DNA of 64,000 nucleotides from Nitrosomonas sp. (GTDB lineage Bacteria; Pseudomonadota; Gammaproteobacteria; Burkholderiales; Nitrosomonadaceae). Made by a program: the position numbers and the translations under genes. Shown one piece after another: positions 51,004 through 60,098 of the stretch. Position 1 is the stretch's first letter. Every line of letters starts with the position of its first letter. The stretch lies in contig JAMXAG010000001.1 of assembly GCA_024281675.1 (NCBI GenBank), positions 186,001-250,000 of the forward strand. The letters run 5' to 3'. The notes under the pieces are model-generated. The model was not told the DNA's origin and did no database searches. It saw nothing but the letters and a program-made list of their open reading frames with translations.

Positions 51004-51906
51004 GTGACATTAGCTAACTTCATTATCGCAGGAACAGAAAAAGCTGGTACCACCTCTGTATTTACTTATTTAAGCACACATCCTTCGGTTTGTGGTTCTA
51101 CTGTGAAAGAAACGGACTTTTTCCGCAATGGATATTCTGGCGATCACAGCAACGATGCGCTACAGTACGTCAAGTATTTTGCCAACCACTGTGGGCAAAA
51201 AACTATCGTGATGGAAGCCTCACCGGGCTATCTCGGCAGTGGTATGGAGGTCGCACCGCGTATTCATGCGTTGATACCGCAAACAAAATTACTGTTTATC
51301 CTAAGAAATCCGGTGGATCGGATGTATTCTTCGTTTAATTTCCATGTCGGAAAACTCAATATCCGCAAAGACATGCCTTTCTCAGAATATATCGATCAAT
51401 GTATCGCATATGATTCCGGCCAAAAATCCCCTGCTGAACTGGGCATGGATGAATGGTACCTGAGAGTGATCAGCTATGGCCAGTATGCCGAGTATCTGAA
51501 GTATTACTATCAATGTTTTCCAGCCAAGCAAATAAAAATCATGTTTTTTGAAGACATGAATCGCGATATTCTTGGTTTTATGCAGGAACTCTGCCAGTTC
51601 TTAGAAATTCCATCTGATTATTTTGCCGATTACGATTTTAAGAAAATCAACGTGACCTATGAAAGCCGGCTCAAATGGTTGCATAAAATGGCTGTCTGGT
51701 TCAATGCAAAATCCGAGCGATTCTTGCGGCAACGACCACAATTGAAACAATTGCTAGTGGATTTATACAAAAAAACCAATCAAGCACGGGAAGGTTACGA
51801 TCAAATTTCTGCTCAAGATTACGCGCGGCTCAAACAATATTATGCACCCAGTGTCGATTCACTGAGAGTTCTCATTGAGAATCGTACTATTCCTTGGAAT
51901 ATGTGA
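51004..51906 (+). CDS. sulfotransferase
   Basis: 300 aa. GTG start preceded by AGGAAAGGAA. The 5'-phosphosulfate-binding loop of PAPS enzymes is at the N-terminus (FIIAGTEKAGTTSVFTYL), and the 3'-phosphate site is ILRNPVDRMYSSFNFH. Located at the end of the polysaccharide cluster, it probably sulfates the exported glycan (inference), which would need PAPS from assimilatory genes elsewhere. Confidence 0.88.
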   Translation: MTLANFIIAGTEKAGTTSVFTYLSTHPSVCGSTVKETDFFRNGYSGDHSNDALQYVKYFANHCGQKTIVMEASPGYLGSGMEVAPRIHALIPQTKLLFILRNPVDRMYSSFNFHVGKLNIRKDMPFSEYIDQCIAYDSGQKSPAELGMDEWYLRVISYGQYAEYLKYYYQCFPAKQIKIMFFEDMNRDILGFMQELCQFLEIPSDYFADYDFKKINVTYESRLKWLHKMAVWFNAKSERFLRQRPQLKQLLVDLYKKTNQAREGYDQISAQDYARLKQYYAPSVDSLRVLIENRTIPWNM

Positions 51907-52218
51907 CATCGCCATATCTGTTATTCATGTCATCAATGACAGAAAAATTTTGATCGGATTTCTAAAAAATCTTTGACGTTACATTTAGTCGATTAGCCCG
52001 TGTCGAAAAGTTCTGTTCTGGCAGGCCATCATGCTTACCTGATGATTGCATCGCTGGCACACGATTCCACTCATTCGCTCCGCTTTTATTCTTTTCCCGG
52101 TTCGTTGTCCGGCATGAAGAGACTGTTAATTTTGTTGTTGAGTCATGAAATTTACAGCAAGGGTTGCAAATTTTGTAAAATCAACTATCTTTTTCATGAC
52201 TATTTGAATGACACGCTT

Positions 52219-52527
52219 ATGAGCTACTATCAACACCATGTCTTTTTCTGCATTAACCAGCGTGAGGGTGGCGCCAAGTGCTGTAATGATTTGGGGGCAC
52301 AAGCATTGCGCGATTATGCTAAACAACGCATTAAATCGTTAAAGCTCGATGGAAAAAACAAGATTCGCATTAACAACGCTGGTTGTTTGGATCGCTGCAA
52401 TGAAGGGCCAGTGATTGTGGTTTATCCGGATGAAACTTGGTATACCTATATTGACAAGGATGATATTGATGAAATCATTGATGAGCATTTGGTTAAAGGC
52501 AATGTTGTTGAGCGCTTGAAGATTTGA
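52219..52527 (+). CDS. thioredoxin-like [2Fe-2S] ferredoxin
   Basis: 102 aa from ATG at 52219 (MSYYQHHVFFCINQR). The in-frame upstream extension to 52000 has no family content and is probably not translated. Four cysteines suit a [2Fe-2S] cluster of the thioredoxin-like ferredoxin family: one in FFCINQR, one in AKCCND, and two in NNAGCLDRCNEGP. Electron-carrier role; partner unknown. The alpha/beta hydrolase gene follows after 43 bp, a pairing seen in other proteobacteria. Confidence 0.85.
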   Translation: MSYYQHHVFFCINQREGGAKCCNDLGAQALRDYAKQRIKSLKLDGKNKIRINNAGCLDRCNEGPVIVVYPDETWYTYIDKDDIDEIIDEHLVKGNVVERLKI

Positions 52528-52570
52528 TCAAAGGTTTATTGTTCAAGCTTTTGCCTAAGATGACACTCAA

Positions 52571-53206
52571 ATGAAGTCGCATCAGCCTGAAAGGTTTTTT
52601 ATTGCTGGCATTGCCGGAAAATTGGAGACGGTGTTAGCAAAACCGAGTATATCTCCCAAAGGTATCGCTATCGTGGCTCATCCGCATCCACTGTATGGTG
52701 GAACGATGGATAACAAAGTGGTGCATACGTTGTTCAACACCTTTCTAGAACTCGGTTTTATTACGGTAAAATTCAATTTTCGCGGTGTTGGTCAAAGTGA
52801 AGGGGTTTTTGATCATGGCATCGGGGAATTGGCTGATGTGTTAACGGTCACTCGTGTCATTCGCGAACGGTATATCGATTTACTGCATCTGCCCTTATTA
52901 CTATCCGGCTTTTCTTTTGGTGGCGCTATTCAACTGCATGCTGCTCAAACCCTGAATCCCGAATTTCTCATTTTGGTTGCGCCATCCGTTGTGCATTTGG
53001 AAGCTCCTGCGCCACCTGAAAAGAACCATTATGTCTTGGTTATTCAGGGTGATCAGGATGACGTGGTAACGGCTGAATCAATCTTGGCTTGGGCAGCACC
53101 CCAATCGCTACCGATTGTAATGATTCCGGGTGCTGGGCATTTTTTCCATGGTAAGCTATTGATACTCAAGAACCTAATTTTACGTTTTTTTATGCCAAAA
53201 ATGTGA
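52571..53206 (+). CDS. alpha/beta hydrolase
   Basis: 211 aa cytoplasmic serine hydrolase. Oxyanion-type segment VAHPHPLYGGTMDNKVVHTL, FRGVGQSEG, nucleophile Ser in SGFSFGGAIQLHA, Asp in QGDQDDVV and His in GAGHFFHGKL. Resembles the CocE/dienelactone-hydrolase-like proteins of proteobacteria. Substrate unknown. Confidence 0.88.
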   Translation: MKSHQPERFFIAGIAGKLETVLAKPSISPKGIAIVAHPHPLYGGTMDNKVVHTLFNTFLELGFITVKFNFRGVGQSEGVFDHGIGELADVLTVTRVIRERYIDLLHLPLLLSGFSFGGAIQLHAAQTLNPEFLILVAPSVVHLEAPAPPEKNHYVLVIQGDQDDVVTAESILAWAAPQSLPIVMIPGAGHFFHGKLLILKNLILRFFMPKM

Positions 53207-53316
53207 TTGGCAGAATGTGACCACTGTAATCGAAGTTCGATGGTCCTCAAAAAATCCAATGTTTCTAAAATATAGATACGAGTTTTGGGTGCAATTCTAA
53301 TTGTTGTTAAAAATTA

Positions 53317-53871
53317 CTAACTTATTAATTTACGACGCTTCAAGATTTTATCTGTCATTAAAGCAAGTAACAGAAACATGATCATATAAGGTGCATATGA
53401 AAAAAATAGATCCTTATAATTGGTCATTTGAATTCTTAATGGATATTCGTAATGTAACGGAGGAACGCCTTCTCCGGTCACAAAAAGTGTATATTGTCCT
53501 TCATCTAAATTGAATGCGCCTTTGATGATTCCATCGCCGTGGTTGGTAGAATAGAGTGACGTGACGGTATCGCTCAAAGCTCCACTACCTTTTACGATTT
53601 TAATTGCAACAGGCATGTCGCGTAATGCTTGGTCGACTAAATCCAGAACCCATAAAGTTTCACCTTCTTTGGGAATTTCAGTGCAATATTCTGCTGCAGG
53701 GTCATACTGTGGTTGATACGTGCTTAAGTGCACCATGCTACCCGATATGTTGCGCACGCAAATATCCGCGTCTAAATTCACTTTTCCGTGTGCTATAGTC
53801 AATCCGGAATACAATGTAAACAAGATGATCGTTGTAAAAGTATATCCTGTTATTTTTTTTAGCATAATCAT
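53317..53871 (-). CDS. AmoD/AmoE-like membrane protein
   Basis: 184 aa from ATG at 53871, chosen because GAGGA lies just upstream; an upstream start at 53916 is less likely. A signal or anchor helix (YTFTTIILFTLYSGLTIAHG) is followed by a periplasmic domain starting HGKVNLDADICVRNISGS, a segment VLDLVDQALRDMPVAIKIVKG, and a C-terminal helix (YMIMFLLLALMTDKI) with a basic cytoplasmic end. This pattern fits the orf4/orf5 (AmoE/AmoD) proteins found beside amo genes in ammonia oxidisers; their function is unsettled, with a proposed copper link. It lies 88 bp downstream of amoC and is probably co-transcribed with it. Confidence 0.72.
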   Translation of the reverse strand: MIMLKKITGYTFTTIILFTLYSGLTIAHGKVNLDADICVRNISGSMVHLSTYQPQYDPAAEYCTEIPKEGETLWVLDLVDQALRDMPVAIKIVKGSGALSDTVTSLYSTNHGDGIIKGAFNLDEGQYTLFVTGEGVPPLHYEYPLRIQMTNYKDLFFSYAPYMIMFLLLALMTDKILKRRKLIS

Positions 53872-53959
53872 ATATTCCTCGTATGTGATTAAACATTTTG
53901 TCTGATAATATTCCATGGCTTATCGAGACAAACCATGGAATATGGATATCAATTAAAAA

Positions 53960-54769
53960 TTAAGGAACGATGCGGTTATTCAGAATTTCTCTGCTAGCAT
54001 TGTTCCAGGTTACATCGGTCAGGTTTGAGTAACGGGTGATAATTTGTGCTGCTATACCACCTGAAAATAAACCAGCCCAACCCAGTATCACAAAGCCCCA
54101 GTGCAATGGCGCACTAAACAATTCTTCCATGAACCAGAATGCATGACCCCATTCGTTCAAACCTACGTTTGGCAGAATCATCAATGGACCAGCAATTGCC
54201 ATTACCAATGGGAATGATGTACCACGGCTATACAGTGGCAGACGGGTCATCGCGTACAGGTATGAGGCTACGCCACATACAATGTACATCGGGAATGATC
54301 CGTAAAACACCACTACGTGACTCGGCGTAAAGCTTGTGTCACGTATAATCACTTGGTGCCATGATGCGTCTTGTTCGGTAAAGAAGCTTCCGCCCCAGTA
54401 AACTCCAAACAAATACACGCCCAACCACATCATCCAGTAAAAATAACGTTTGATTTCCAGTTTGGTGTCTAGATTGTCCAGTTGCTCTTTGGTATCGCGA
54501 GTTTTCAGGATCCAGCCCCATGTCACCAACGCAAACAACGGCATCAGCGTCATGTGCACACGCCACAGTCCCATCCATACCTTGTCAAACTCAGGTTCCA
54601 TCGAATCCATGCCATGCGAATACGCAAATGTCCTTTGGAACCATATCCAAAATATCGCTACCAATAACATCGTAATCATGCCTAACTTGTAGTATTTAGA
54701 GTCATACCACAGCGACATGTCATAATCAGCACTCTTGCTCGCACTACTCGTGCCATACGTCGTTGCCAT
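53960..54769 (-). CDS. amoC: ammonia monooxygenase subunit C, solitary copy
   Basis: 269 aa integral-membrane subunit of ammonia monooxygenase, which oxidises ammonia to hydroxylamine. The sequence follows betaproteobacterial AmoC throughout. The copper-site residues of PmoC/AmoC are present as D134-x3-H138-x12-H151 (TEQDASWH and TPSH). About six membrane helices. No amoA or amoB is adjacent, so this is a solitary copy with an AmoD/E-like gene downstream. TAATAGGAG precedes the ATG. Candidate promoters lie in 54770-54930. Solitary amoC copies in Nitrosomonas have been tied to stress response (established for N. europaea). Confidence 0.97.
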   Translation of the reverse strand: MATTYGTSSASKSADYDMSLWYDSKYYKLGMITMLLVAIFWIWFQRTFAYSHGMDSMEPEFDKVWMGLWRVHMTLMPLFALVTWGWILKTRDTKEQLDNLDTKLEIKRYFYWMMWLGVYLFGVYWGGSFFTEQDASWHQVIIRDTSFTPSHVVVFYGSFPMYIVCGVASYLYAMTRLPLYSRGTSFPLVMAIAGPLMILPNVGLNEWGHAFWFMEELFSAPLHWGFVILGWAGLFSGGIAAQIITRYSNLTDVTWNNASREILNNRIVP

Positions 54770-54822
54770 TTTATTCTCCTATTAGGTTGTTAATAGAAAC
54801 CAGTATCAAGATTGACCAAGTA

Positions 54823-54850
54823 TTTAGACAACGAAGATTGTCCTAGTTCC
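54823..54850 (-). promoter_or_regulatory. candidate sigma-E-type promoter for amoC
   Basis: On the minus strand GGAACTA (54850-54844), a 14-nt spacer and GTCTAAA (54829-54823) match the ECF sigma-E consensus GGAACTT ... GTCTAA closely. Predicted transcription would begin near 54815, about 45 nt before the amoC ATG. The spacer is about 1 nt shorter than usual. This agrees with the reported sigma-E control of a solitary amoC in N. europaea, but is a visual match only. Confidence 0.5.
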
Positions 54851-54876
54851 TGGTAATACTTTTATACGAAAAACAG

Positions 54877-54904
54877 CATAGCGTATTCGATGTTTTTTGC
54901 AATG
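54877..54904 (-). promoter_or_regulatory. candidate sigma-70 promoter for amoC overlapping a palindrome
   Basis: On the minus strand TTGCAA, 16 nt and TATGCT form a sigma-70-like pair upstream of the sigma-E-like site. The first two bases of the -35 are the last bases of the 20-bp palindrome at 54901-54920, so a bound regulator would touch RNA polymerase here. Confidence 0.4.
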
Positions 54905-54920
54905 AATGGATCCATTCATT
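54901..54920. promoter_or_regulatory. perfect 20-bp palindrome upstream of amoC
   Basis: AATGAATGGA followed by its exact reverse complement TCCATTCATT. It lies between the response-regulator gene and amoC, 131 bp from the amoC start. There is no T-run after it on the minus strand, so it is a poor terminator for the regulator gene; an operator is more likely. Confidence 0.55.
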
Positions 54921-55002
54921 TTTATGCGATGTTTAAGAGTCAGCGCTATGTTTGGCGGTACTTGGCTGTTACGTCAAAGTGGTAGGAAACTAGCAATGAA
55001 TA

Positions 55003-55650
55003 TTAGTGATTATCTATCAGTGAAGGTTTCAAGCGTAATGCGAAGTTGATTAAACTGTTCGGGCCACTCAAATTTAATTTCCGGGAAATATTGGTGCGAT
55101 GGTTTTCAATGGTTTTTTGGCTCAAGAAAAGCTTTTGAGCAATTTGTGGTGTGGTGAGTCCTTCGGAAATTTTTCGCATGACTTTGCGTTCTGCTTGAGT
55201 AAGCAAGGCAATTTTTTCTAGCTCGGTAAATGCGAGCGTATCCTCGAATGATGGGTTACGAGCTTGGATTTTTGCTAATTTCTCAATGCGGGCTTTGATG
55301 CTGTTTATGAGTTCTTCTTTGGTGAAAGGTTTTGTCAGGTAGTCATCGGCACCCATATCCATACCAGCTCGGGTATCTGCACGAGTCGACTTCACGGTGA
55401 GAAAAATGAAAGCACCGGTGAATGCGGGTAATTGCTCGCGCACTGTGGTCAAGACCTCATGACCATCCATTCCAGGTAACATGATGTCGCAGATAATGAT
55501 ATCCGGTTTAGATTTTTCAACAATTCTGATGCCTTCTTCACCGCTAGCCGAGGCAATCACTTGGAAACCATAATGTGTAATGATTTCGCGTATATTTTCG
55601 CGCAATGCTTTTTCGTCTTCTATCAAAAGTATTAAGGGATTATCATGCAT
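55003..55650 (-). CDS. NarL/LuxR-type response regulator
   Basis: 215 aa. Receiver domain residues 1-~120 with phospho-acceptor Asp55 (IIICDIMLPGMDG), acidic pair in IEDEKALRENI and Lys in FLTVKSTRAD. C-terminal LuxR-type helix-turn-helix (GLTTPQIAQKLFLSQKTIEN). Follows the histidine kinase gene by 9 bp on the same strand, so they form a two-component pair. It lies directly upstream of amoC with a palindrome in between; amoC as a target is inference. Confidence 0.93.
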   Translation of the reverse strand: MHDNPLILLIEDEKALRENIREIITHYGFQVIASASGEEGIRIVEKSKPDIIICDIMLPGMDGHEVLTTVREQLPAFTGAFIFLTVKSTRADTRAGMDMGADDYLTKPFTKEELINSIKARIEKLAKIQARNPSFEDTLAFTELEKIALLTQAERKVMRKISEGLTTPQIAQKLFLSQKTIENHRTNISRKLNLSGPNSLINFALRLKPSLIDNH

Positions 55651-55659
55651 AAGAACGAT

Positions 55660-57573
55660 CTAGGCAGGTAGATGAATAGTCACACAACATCCCGCGCCTA
55701 CTTTACTGGAAAAATGGATATTACCACCATGCAGTGCAATCAACTTCTTGGCAATCATTAAGCCAAGGCCGCTTCCGGGAAGGATCCTCGCGTTGGAAGC
55801 TCTAAAAAACGATTCGAACAAATAGGGTTGATCTTTGTCTGGAACGCCAATACCGTAATCTTTGACAGTAATCCAATAGGCATTTTTTTCAAAGTTTACT
55901 TTGAGTTCTGGAGCGGGTTTGCCTTGCGAGTATTTATAGGCATTCGAGACGATGTTGCGTAAAACGTTGCGCAACAGGATTTCGTCGATACTGATGATCT
56001 TGTCAGAAGTGCGAAAGTGATAACGTAATTTGCGATATTCGCCACCTGGTTCCTGATTAGATTGAACAAAATCATCCATGAATTTTTTGAAGGGGAGATT
56101 CTTTTTGAATAATTCAATCTTACCTTCATCGATTCTGCCAATATCTAAGATATTTTCCATCAATTCAGTCATGCGCGTAGTTTCTTCATCGATGATTGCT
56201 TTGTGTTTCGCAAAAAATGCTTGAAACGCATTATCCAGATGTATCGATTTTAGTTTTAAATCCAGTAAATCAATGCTGGAACGAATGGTGGCGAGTGGTG
56301 TGCGAAATTGATGTGAAGCAAGGTTGATAAATTGTGTCTTGAACTGGTTTAATTCACGTTCTCGTTCCATGGCTTTTTGATGACGCTGCTCTGCCAGTTT
56401 GATTACGGTAATGTCATTTTCAACGGCAATATAATTAAGCAACTTGCCCTGATCATCGTAAACAGCTGCAATATTGAGATAAAGCCAGATTTGCTTGCCA
56501 CCTTTGGTGTAATTCAGAATTTCTCCTGAGAACGTACCGGAAGCTTTCAATGATTCGGCAATATCGCGAATCGCTTGCTGCGAAGTCTCTGGTCCTTGCA
56601 GGAAATCGGCCGGATCGATGCCGATTATTTCCTCAGCTCGGTAACCTAAAATCTGCTCAAAACTGTGATTGACCCAAGTAATTTTCCGATCAGGATCGGT
56701 CACCATGACAATGCCGTTAGTTTTTTCCGCGACAATCGCCATGCGCTGTAACTCGAGCTCACTTTGTTTTCTTGCGCTGATATCGACGCCGTGGCCAATC
56801 AAAAACTCTACCTCGCCTTTTTGATCCAGCAAAGGATATAGATTGCGAAGTATTGTTCTATCCAGGCCATTGGTATCGTTAACTTTTTCCTCAAAAGTCA
56901 CCACTTTCTTATTTTGCAAGCAATCTTCGATTACGTCGTTCCGTTTCGATTCCACAGCCCAATTGCCTAACTTGTTTAATTGGTCATTCGACTCAGAGTG
57001 TTGATGATCAGCCAGGATGCCACAGTTTAGCTTGCTTTGGATTGCGGACTGGTTGGCATACAAATATTGACCTGCGTTGTTGAGGACAACTAATTCTGAA
57101 GGCAATCGATCGAAAATATGTTGGAACAACGCATATCGTTTTTCGTTGTTTGCTTCCTTCTGCTTCCTGTCGGTAGTGTTCTGTAATAGGCCGTAAAGGC
57201 CCAACAATTTACCTTGCTGATCAGTAATAGGATGAATCGTAGTGTGGTGCCATTTGATTCTCCCATCTGGCATGCTGATTTTGAATTCATCGGAAAGCGT
57301 CACTTTGTTGATGGTAACGCGTTCTAATAGCGATCGCATTTTGATTGCTTCGTCACCTTGATAAAGCTGTGTATCGCTGAGCAGGTTCGATGGTGATAAT
57401 TGATGATTCAATTCGTAAAAATCATGGAGATAATCCGACCAAGTTATTTCATCATCTAGGAACCTATGAATCCATTCGCCCACGGCAGCAATTTTCCCTA
57501 GCAATTGCATCCGTACTTTCAGTGCGTCGCACTCATCGAATGAAAGCAATGTTGTATCTAACTCGTAATTCAT
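55660..57573 (-). CDS. PAS-domain sensor histidine kinase
   Basis: 637 aa with no membrane helix, so a soluble sensor. At least two PAS domains can be followed: an N-terminal one ending in GLYGLLQNTTDRKQKEA, and one at ~285-400 (VMVTDPDRKITWVNHSFEQI, ILGYRAEEIIG). A further PAS-like stretch lies between. The HisKA domain has phospho-His421 in NLASHQFRTPLATIRSS. The ATPase domain shows NIVSNAYKYS (N box), DYGIGVPD (G1) and GSGLGLMIAKKL (G2). Signal unknown; PAS modules often sense redox or small ligands. It is the first gene of the pair with the response regulator. Confidence 0.93.
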   Translation of the reverse strand: MNYELDTTLLSFDECDALKVRMQLLGKIAAVGEWIHRFLDDEITWSDYLHDFYELNHQLSPSNLLSDTQLYQGDEAIKMRSLLERVTINKVTLSDEFKISMPDGRIKWHHTTIHPITDQQGKLLGLYGLLQNTTDRKQKEANNEKRYALFQHIFDRLPSELVVLNNAGQYLYANQSAIQSKLNCGILADHQHSESNDQLNKLGNWAVESKRNDVIEDCLQNKKVVTFEEKVNDTNGLDRTILRNLYPLLDQKGEVEFLIGHGVDISARKQSELELQRMAIVAEKTNGIVMVTDPDRKITWVNHSFEQILGYRAEEIIGIDPADFLQGPETSQQAIRDIAESLKASGTFSGEILNYTKGGKQIWLYLNIAAVYDDQGKLLNYIAVENDITVIKLAEQRHQKAMERERELNQFKTQFINLASHQFRTPLATIRSSIDLLDLKLKSIHLDNAFQAFFAKHKAIIDEETTRMTELMENILDIGRIDEGKIELFKKNLPFKKFMDDFVQSNQEPGGEYRKLRYHFRTSDKIISIDEILLRNVLRNIVSNAYKYSQGKPAPELKVNFEKNAYWITVKDYGIGVPDKDQPYLFESFFRASNARILPGSGLGLMIAKKLIALHGGNIHFSSKVGAGCCVTIHLPA

Positions 57574-57944
57574 GGGAGACCTATAGGTAATTATCGATCA
57601 GTGTCGGTGATATAAAACAAAATTGGCTCAGTCAATGTATTTATGTTTTACGGTCCATTAATAGGGGGATAGATTAATTTATTAAACTATGAAAATCCAG
57701 ACTTCTGTTGATTGGGCATGTTTTCTAGCTAACACATATAAACTGAGAAGATTGTCTAAATGCTATGCTGCTTATCTATCAGCGCTTTCATCGGAACATT
57801 TCGATTGCTAAGTTGAAAATAATTGACTAGGGGGTGATTTTTAGAAGGGTTCCAAAAAACAGATCATTTTAGACTGTAAATCCTTGAGCGGGTACAATAA
57901 CAAGTTTTCTTTGTAGGCACTTTGCTGCCTTTTATGATGGTTGA
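57574..57944. other. 371-bp divergent intergenic region, no gene seen
   Basis: Lies between the kinase gene (minus) and the Lon-like protease gene (plus), so it should hold both promoters. I see no convincing operator, RNA or small ORF. Confidence 0.5.
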
Positions 57945-60098
57945 ATGATGACAGTTTCATTACTCCAATTTTCTGATTTACGTGTCACGATCCCACCGGA
58001 ATCTCTCGGTTTTTCGGATACAACCGAGTTGTTACAACAACCAACAGGCTGGATTGGCCAAGAGCGTGCTGAGGCGGCTGCGCGATACGGTTTGCTTGTG
58101 AAGCAACCGGGCTATCATTTGTTTGTGTTGGGTGAGCATGGTTCGGGACGATGTTCTTTGTTGCAGCAATTACTGATTGAAATGGCTGCCAATCAACCAA
58201 TACCACCGGATTTATGCGTATTGCATCGTGGGTGTGCTGAGAATAAATCGATAGCCTTGTACCTGCCTGCGGGACAAGGCCGTACATTCCAGAGTGCATT
58301 TTGGGGCATGACAAAATCCTTGCCGGCGAGCATTTTGGCGTATTCTAGCGATGATGCTTCAGCCGTTCAATGGAACGCTATCAACGCACTGATGGATAAA
58401 GTTTTTTCAGAAATTCAATCGGAGTTGCAGCTAGCGCAAGACGAACAACTCCGGTTGAGTACGTTTTTTGAGCAAATGCAAGCTGAGATCGTAGCGTGCC
58501 TGTCTACTCTTCAACACAAACAAAGTGGAAAAAGCGATTGGTGGGTAGGGTTGAATAATGTGTTATCAGCCCATCGAATCAATTTGATCGTGGATAATGC
58601 CGAACTCTCCGGTGCCCCGGTAATCATCGAACAAAATTCAACTGTTGCGTCGCTATTGGGGTATGTGGATTATCCTCTCGTGGAGGGAAAGCCACAGCCT
58701 AGTTTGCCGCGTATCACCGCAGGTGGTTTGATGAAAGCCAATGGTGGGTTCATCATGTTGCATGTCAGTGACTTGCTCGAAAATGATGCGTTGTGGATTA
58801 AGCTGCGGCATTTTTTGCGTAGTCAAAAAATATCCCTAGAAGGAGATGCTTCGTTATCTTCTCCATATGCACCGGTATTTCCGGAATCGCAATTATTCGA
58901 TGCAGATGTCAAGATCGTTTTGATTGGGTCAAGGGATGAGTATTATGGGTTGCAAGAAGATGAAGCGGAATTTATGCAGCATTTCCGCGTGAAAGTGGAT
59001 TTCCATAAAAGCTTCCAAGCAACTCAGTCCATTTATCAAGCATCATCGGTTCTGGTGGCCAAGATATGCCATGAAGCCCAATTGCCGCATTTTTCTGCCG
59101 CTGCCGTAGCGCGACTGTTGGAAGAATCCCACCGCACCGTGGAACATCAAAAATATCTGAGTGCTGTTTTTGCGGATACCAAAGTATTGATGATAGAAAG
59201 CGCGGGGCAATGCAGCGCACGTCATGGATCTTTGGTTGAAGTGTTCGATATTGAAGCGGCATTGCATGCGCGGGATTTGCGTCATAACGGCCCAGAATTG
59301 CAGATACAGCAGTCGATTCTAGATGGCGAGATTTTGGTTGCTTTATCGGGAGCGCAAGTCGGTCGACTCAATGCGTTAACGCAAATCGAATGGGGCGAAT
59401 GTCGGTTTGGTACTACAGCCTGTATTACTGCACGTACTTTTCCTGGCGAAGATGGCTTGTTAAATATTGTGCGTGAAGTGGACATGTCGGGCCCTATTCA
59501 TGACAAAGGGGTTTTAATCCTGCAAAGTTATTTGTCTGCGCTGTTTGCCCATATTGCACCGCTGGCACTCAGTGCATCGGTTGTTTTTGAACAGGAGTAC
59601 GCTGGCATCGAAGGAGATTCGGCTACTTGCGCGGAGTTTTATGTGTTGCTTTCCTCATTGGCGAATACGCCGCTGAAGCAAGGTATTGCGGTAACGGGTG
59701 CGATGAATCAATATGGTGAAGTACTGCCGATCGGTGCAATTAATGACAAAATCGAAGGATATTTTCGATTGTGCGTAAAAGCCGGTTTAACCGGTGAACA
59801 GGGTGTGTTGATTCCACAGGCTAACCGCCAGCATTTGGTTTTGCATCCTGACGTGGTGGCTGCAGTAAAAGCAGGTGTTTTTACGATCCATACGATGGAG
59901 CATGTGATGCAGGGATTGGAGTTACTCTCTGAATTGCCTTCGGGGATGAGCGAATCAGGCCGTGTTGCGGGATACCCGCTGGATACCATGCTCGGGCATG
60001 TGCAAAGATCGCTGGTCGCCTTCCGCCGTGCGTGTCAGATGACACAACATGGTCATAAAGTTGAACACCGGCGTTTTCCACTGCGCACCGAAAAATGA
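57945..60098 (+). CDS. Lon-like ATP-dependent protease (LonB/YcbZ type)
   Basis: 717 aa. The N-terminal half is an AAA-type module with a degenerate Walker A (FVLGEHGSGRCS, Arg in place of Lys) around residues 62-71, then an insert rich in charged helices. The RITAGGLMKANGGFIMLHVSD segment is the Walker B region. The C-terminal S16 protease domain has the Ser-Lys dyad Ser559 (GDSATCAEF) and Lys602 (GAINDKIEG), spaced 43 residues as in Lon. It would degrade proteins in the cytoplasm. Its stop overlaps the CDF gene start (ATGA). Confidence 0.88.
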   Translation: MMTVSLLQFSDLRVTIPPESLGFSDTTELLQQPTGWIGQERAEAAARYGLLVKQPGYHLFVLGEHGSGRCSLLQQLLIEMAANQPIPPDLCVLHRGCAENKSIALYLPAGQGRTFQSAFWGMTKSLPASILAYSSDDASAVQWNAINALMDKVFSEIQSELQLAQDEQLRLSTFFEQMQAEIVACLSTLQHKQSGKSDWWVGLNNVLSAHRINLIVDNAELSGAPVIIEQNSTVASLLGYVDYPLVEGKPQPSLPRITAGGLMKANGGFIMLHVSDLLENDALWIKLRHFLRSQKISLEGDASLSSPYAPVFPESQLFDADVKIVLIGSRDEYYGLQEDEAEFMQHFRVKVDFHKSFQATQSIYQASSVLVAKICHEAQLPHFSAAAVARLLEESHRTVEHQKYLSAVFADTKVLMIESAGQCSARHGSLVEVFDIEAALHARDLRHNGPELQIQQSILDGEILVALSGAQVGRLNALTQIEWGECRFGTTACITARTFPGEDGLLNIVREVDMSGPIHDKGVLILQSYLSALFAHIAPLALSASVVFEQEYAGIEGDSATCAEFYVLLSSLANTPLKQGIAVTGAMNQYGEVLPIGAINDKIEGYFRLCVKAGLTGEQGVLIPQANRQHLVLHPDVVAAVKAGVFTIHTMEHVMQGLELLSELPSGMSESGRVAGYPLDTMLGHVQRSLVAFRRACQMTQHGHKVEHRRFPLRTEK

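Noticed and set aside
52000..52218. N-terminal extension of the ferredoxin ORF
   Set aside because: No family content, no ribosome-binding site at 52000, and the ferredoxin fold begins at the ATG at 52219.
54901..54920. Palindrome as terminator of the response-regulator gene
   Set aside because: On the minus strand it is followed by GCAAAAAACATC and not by a T-run.
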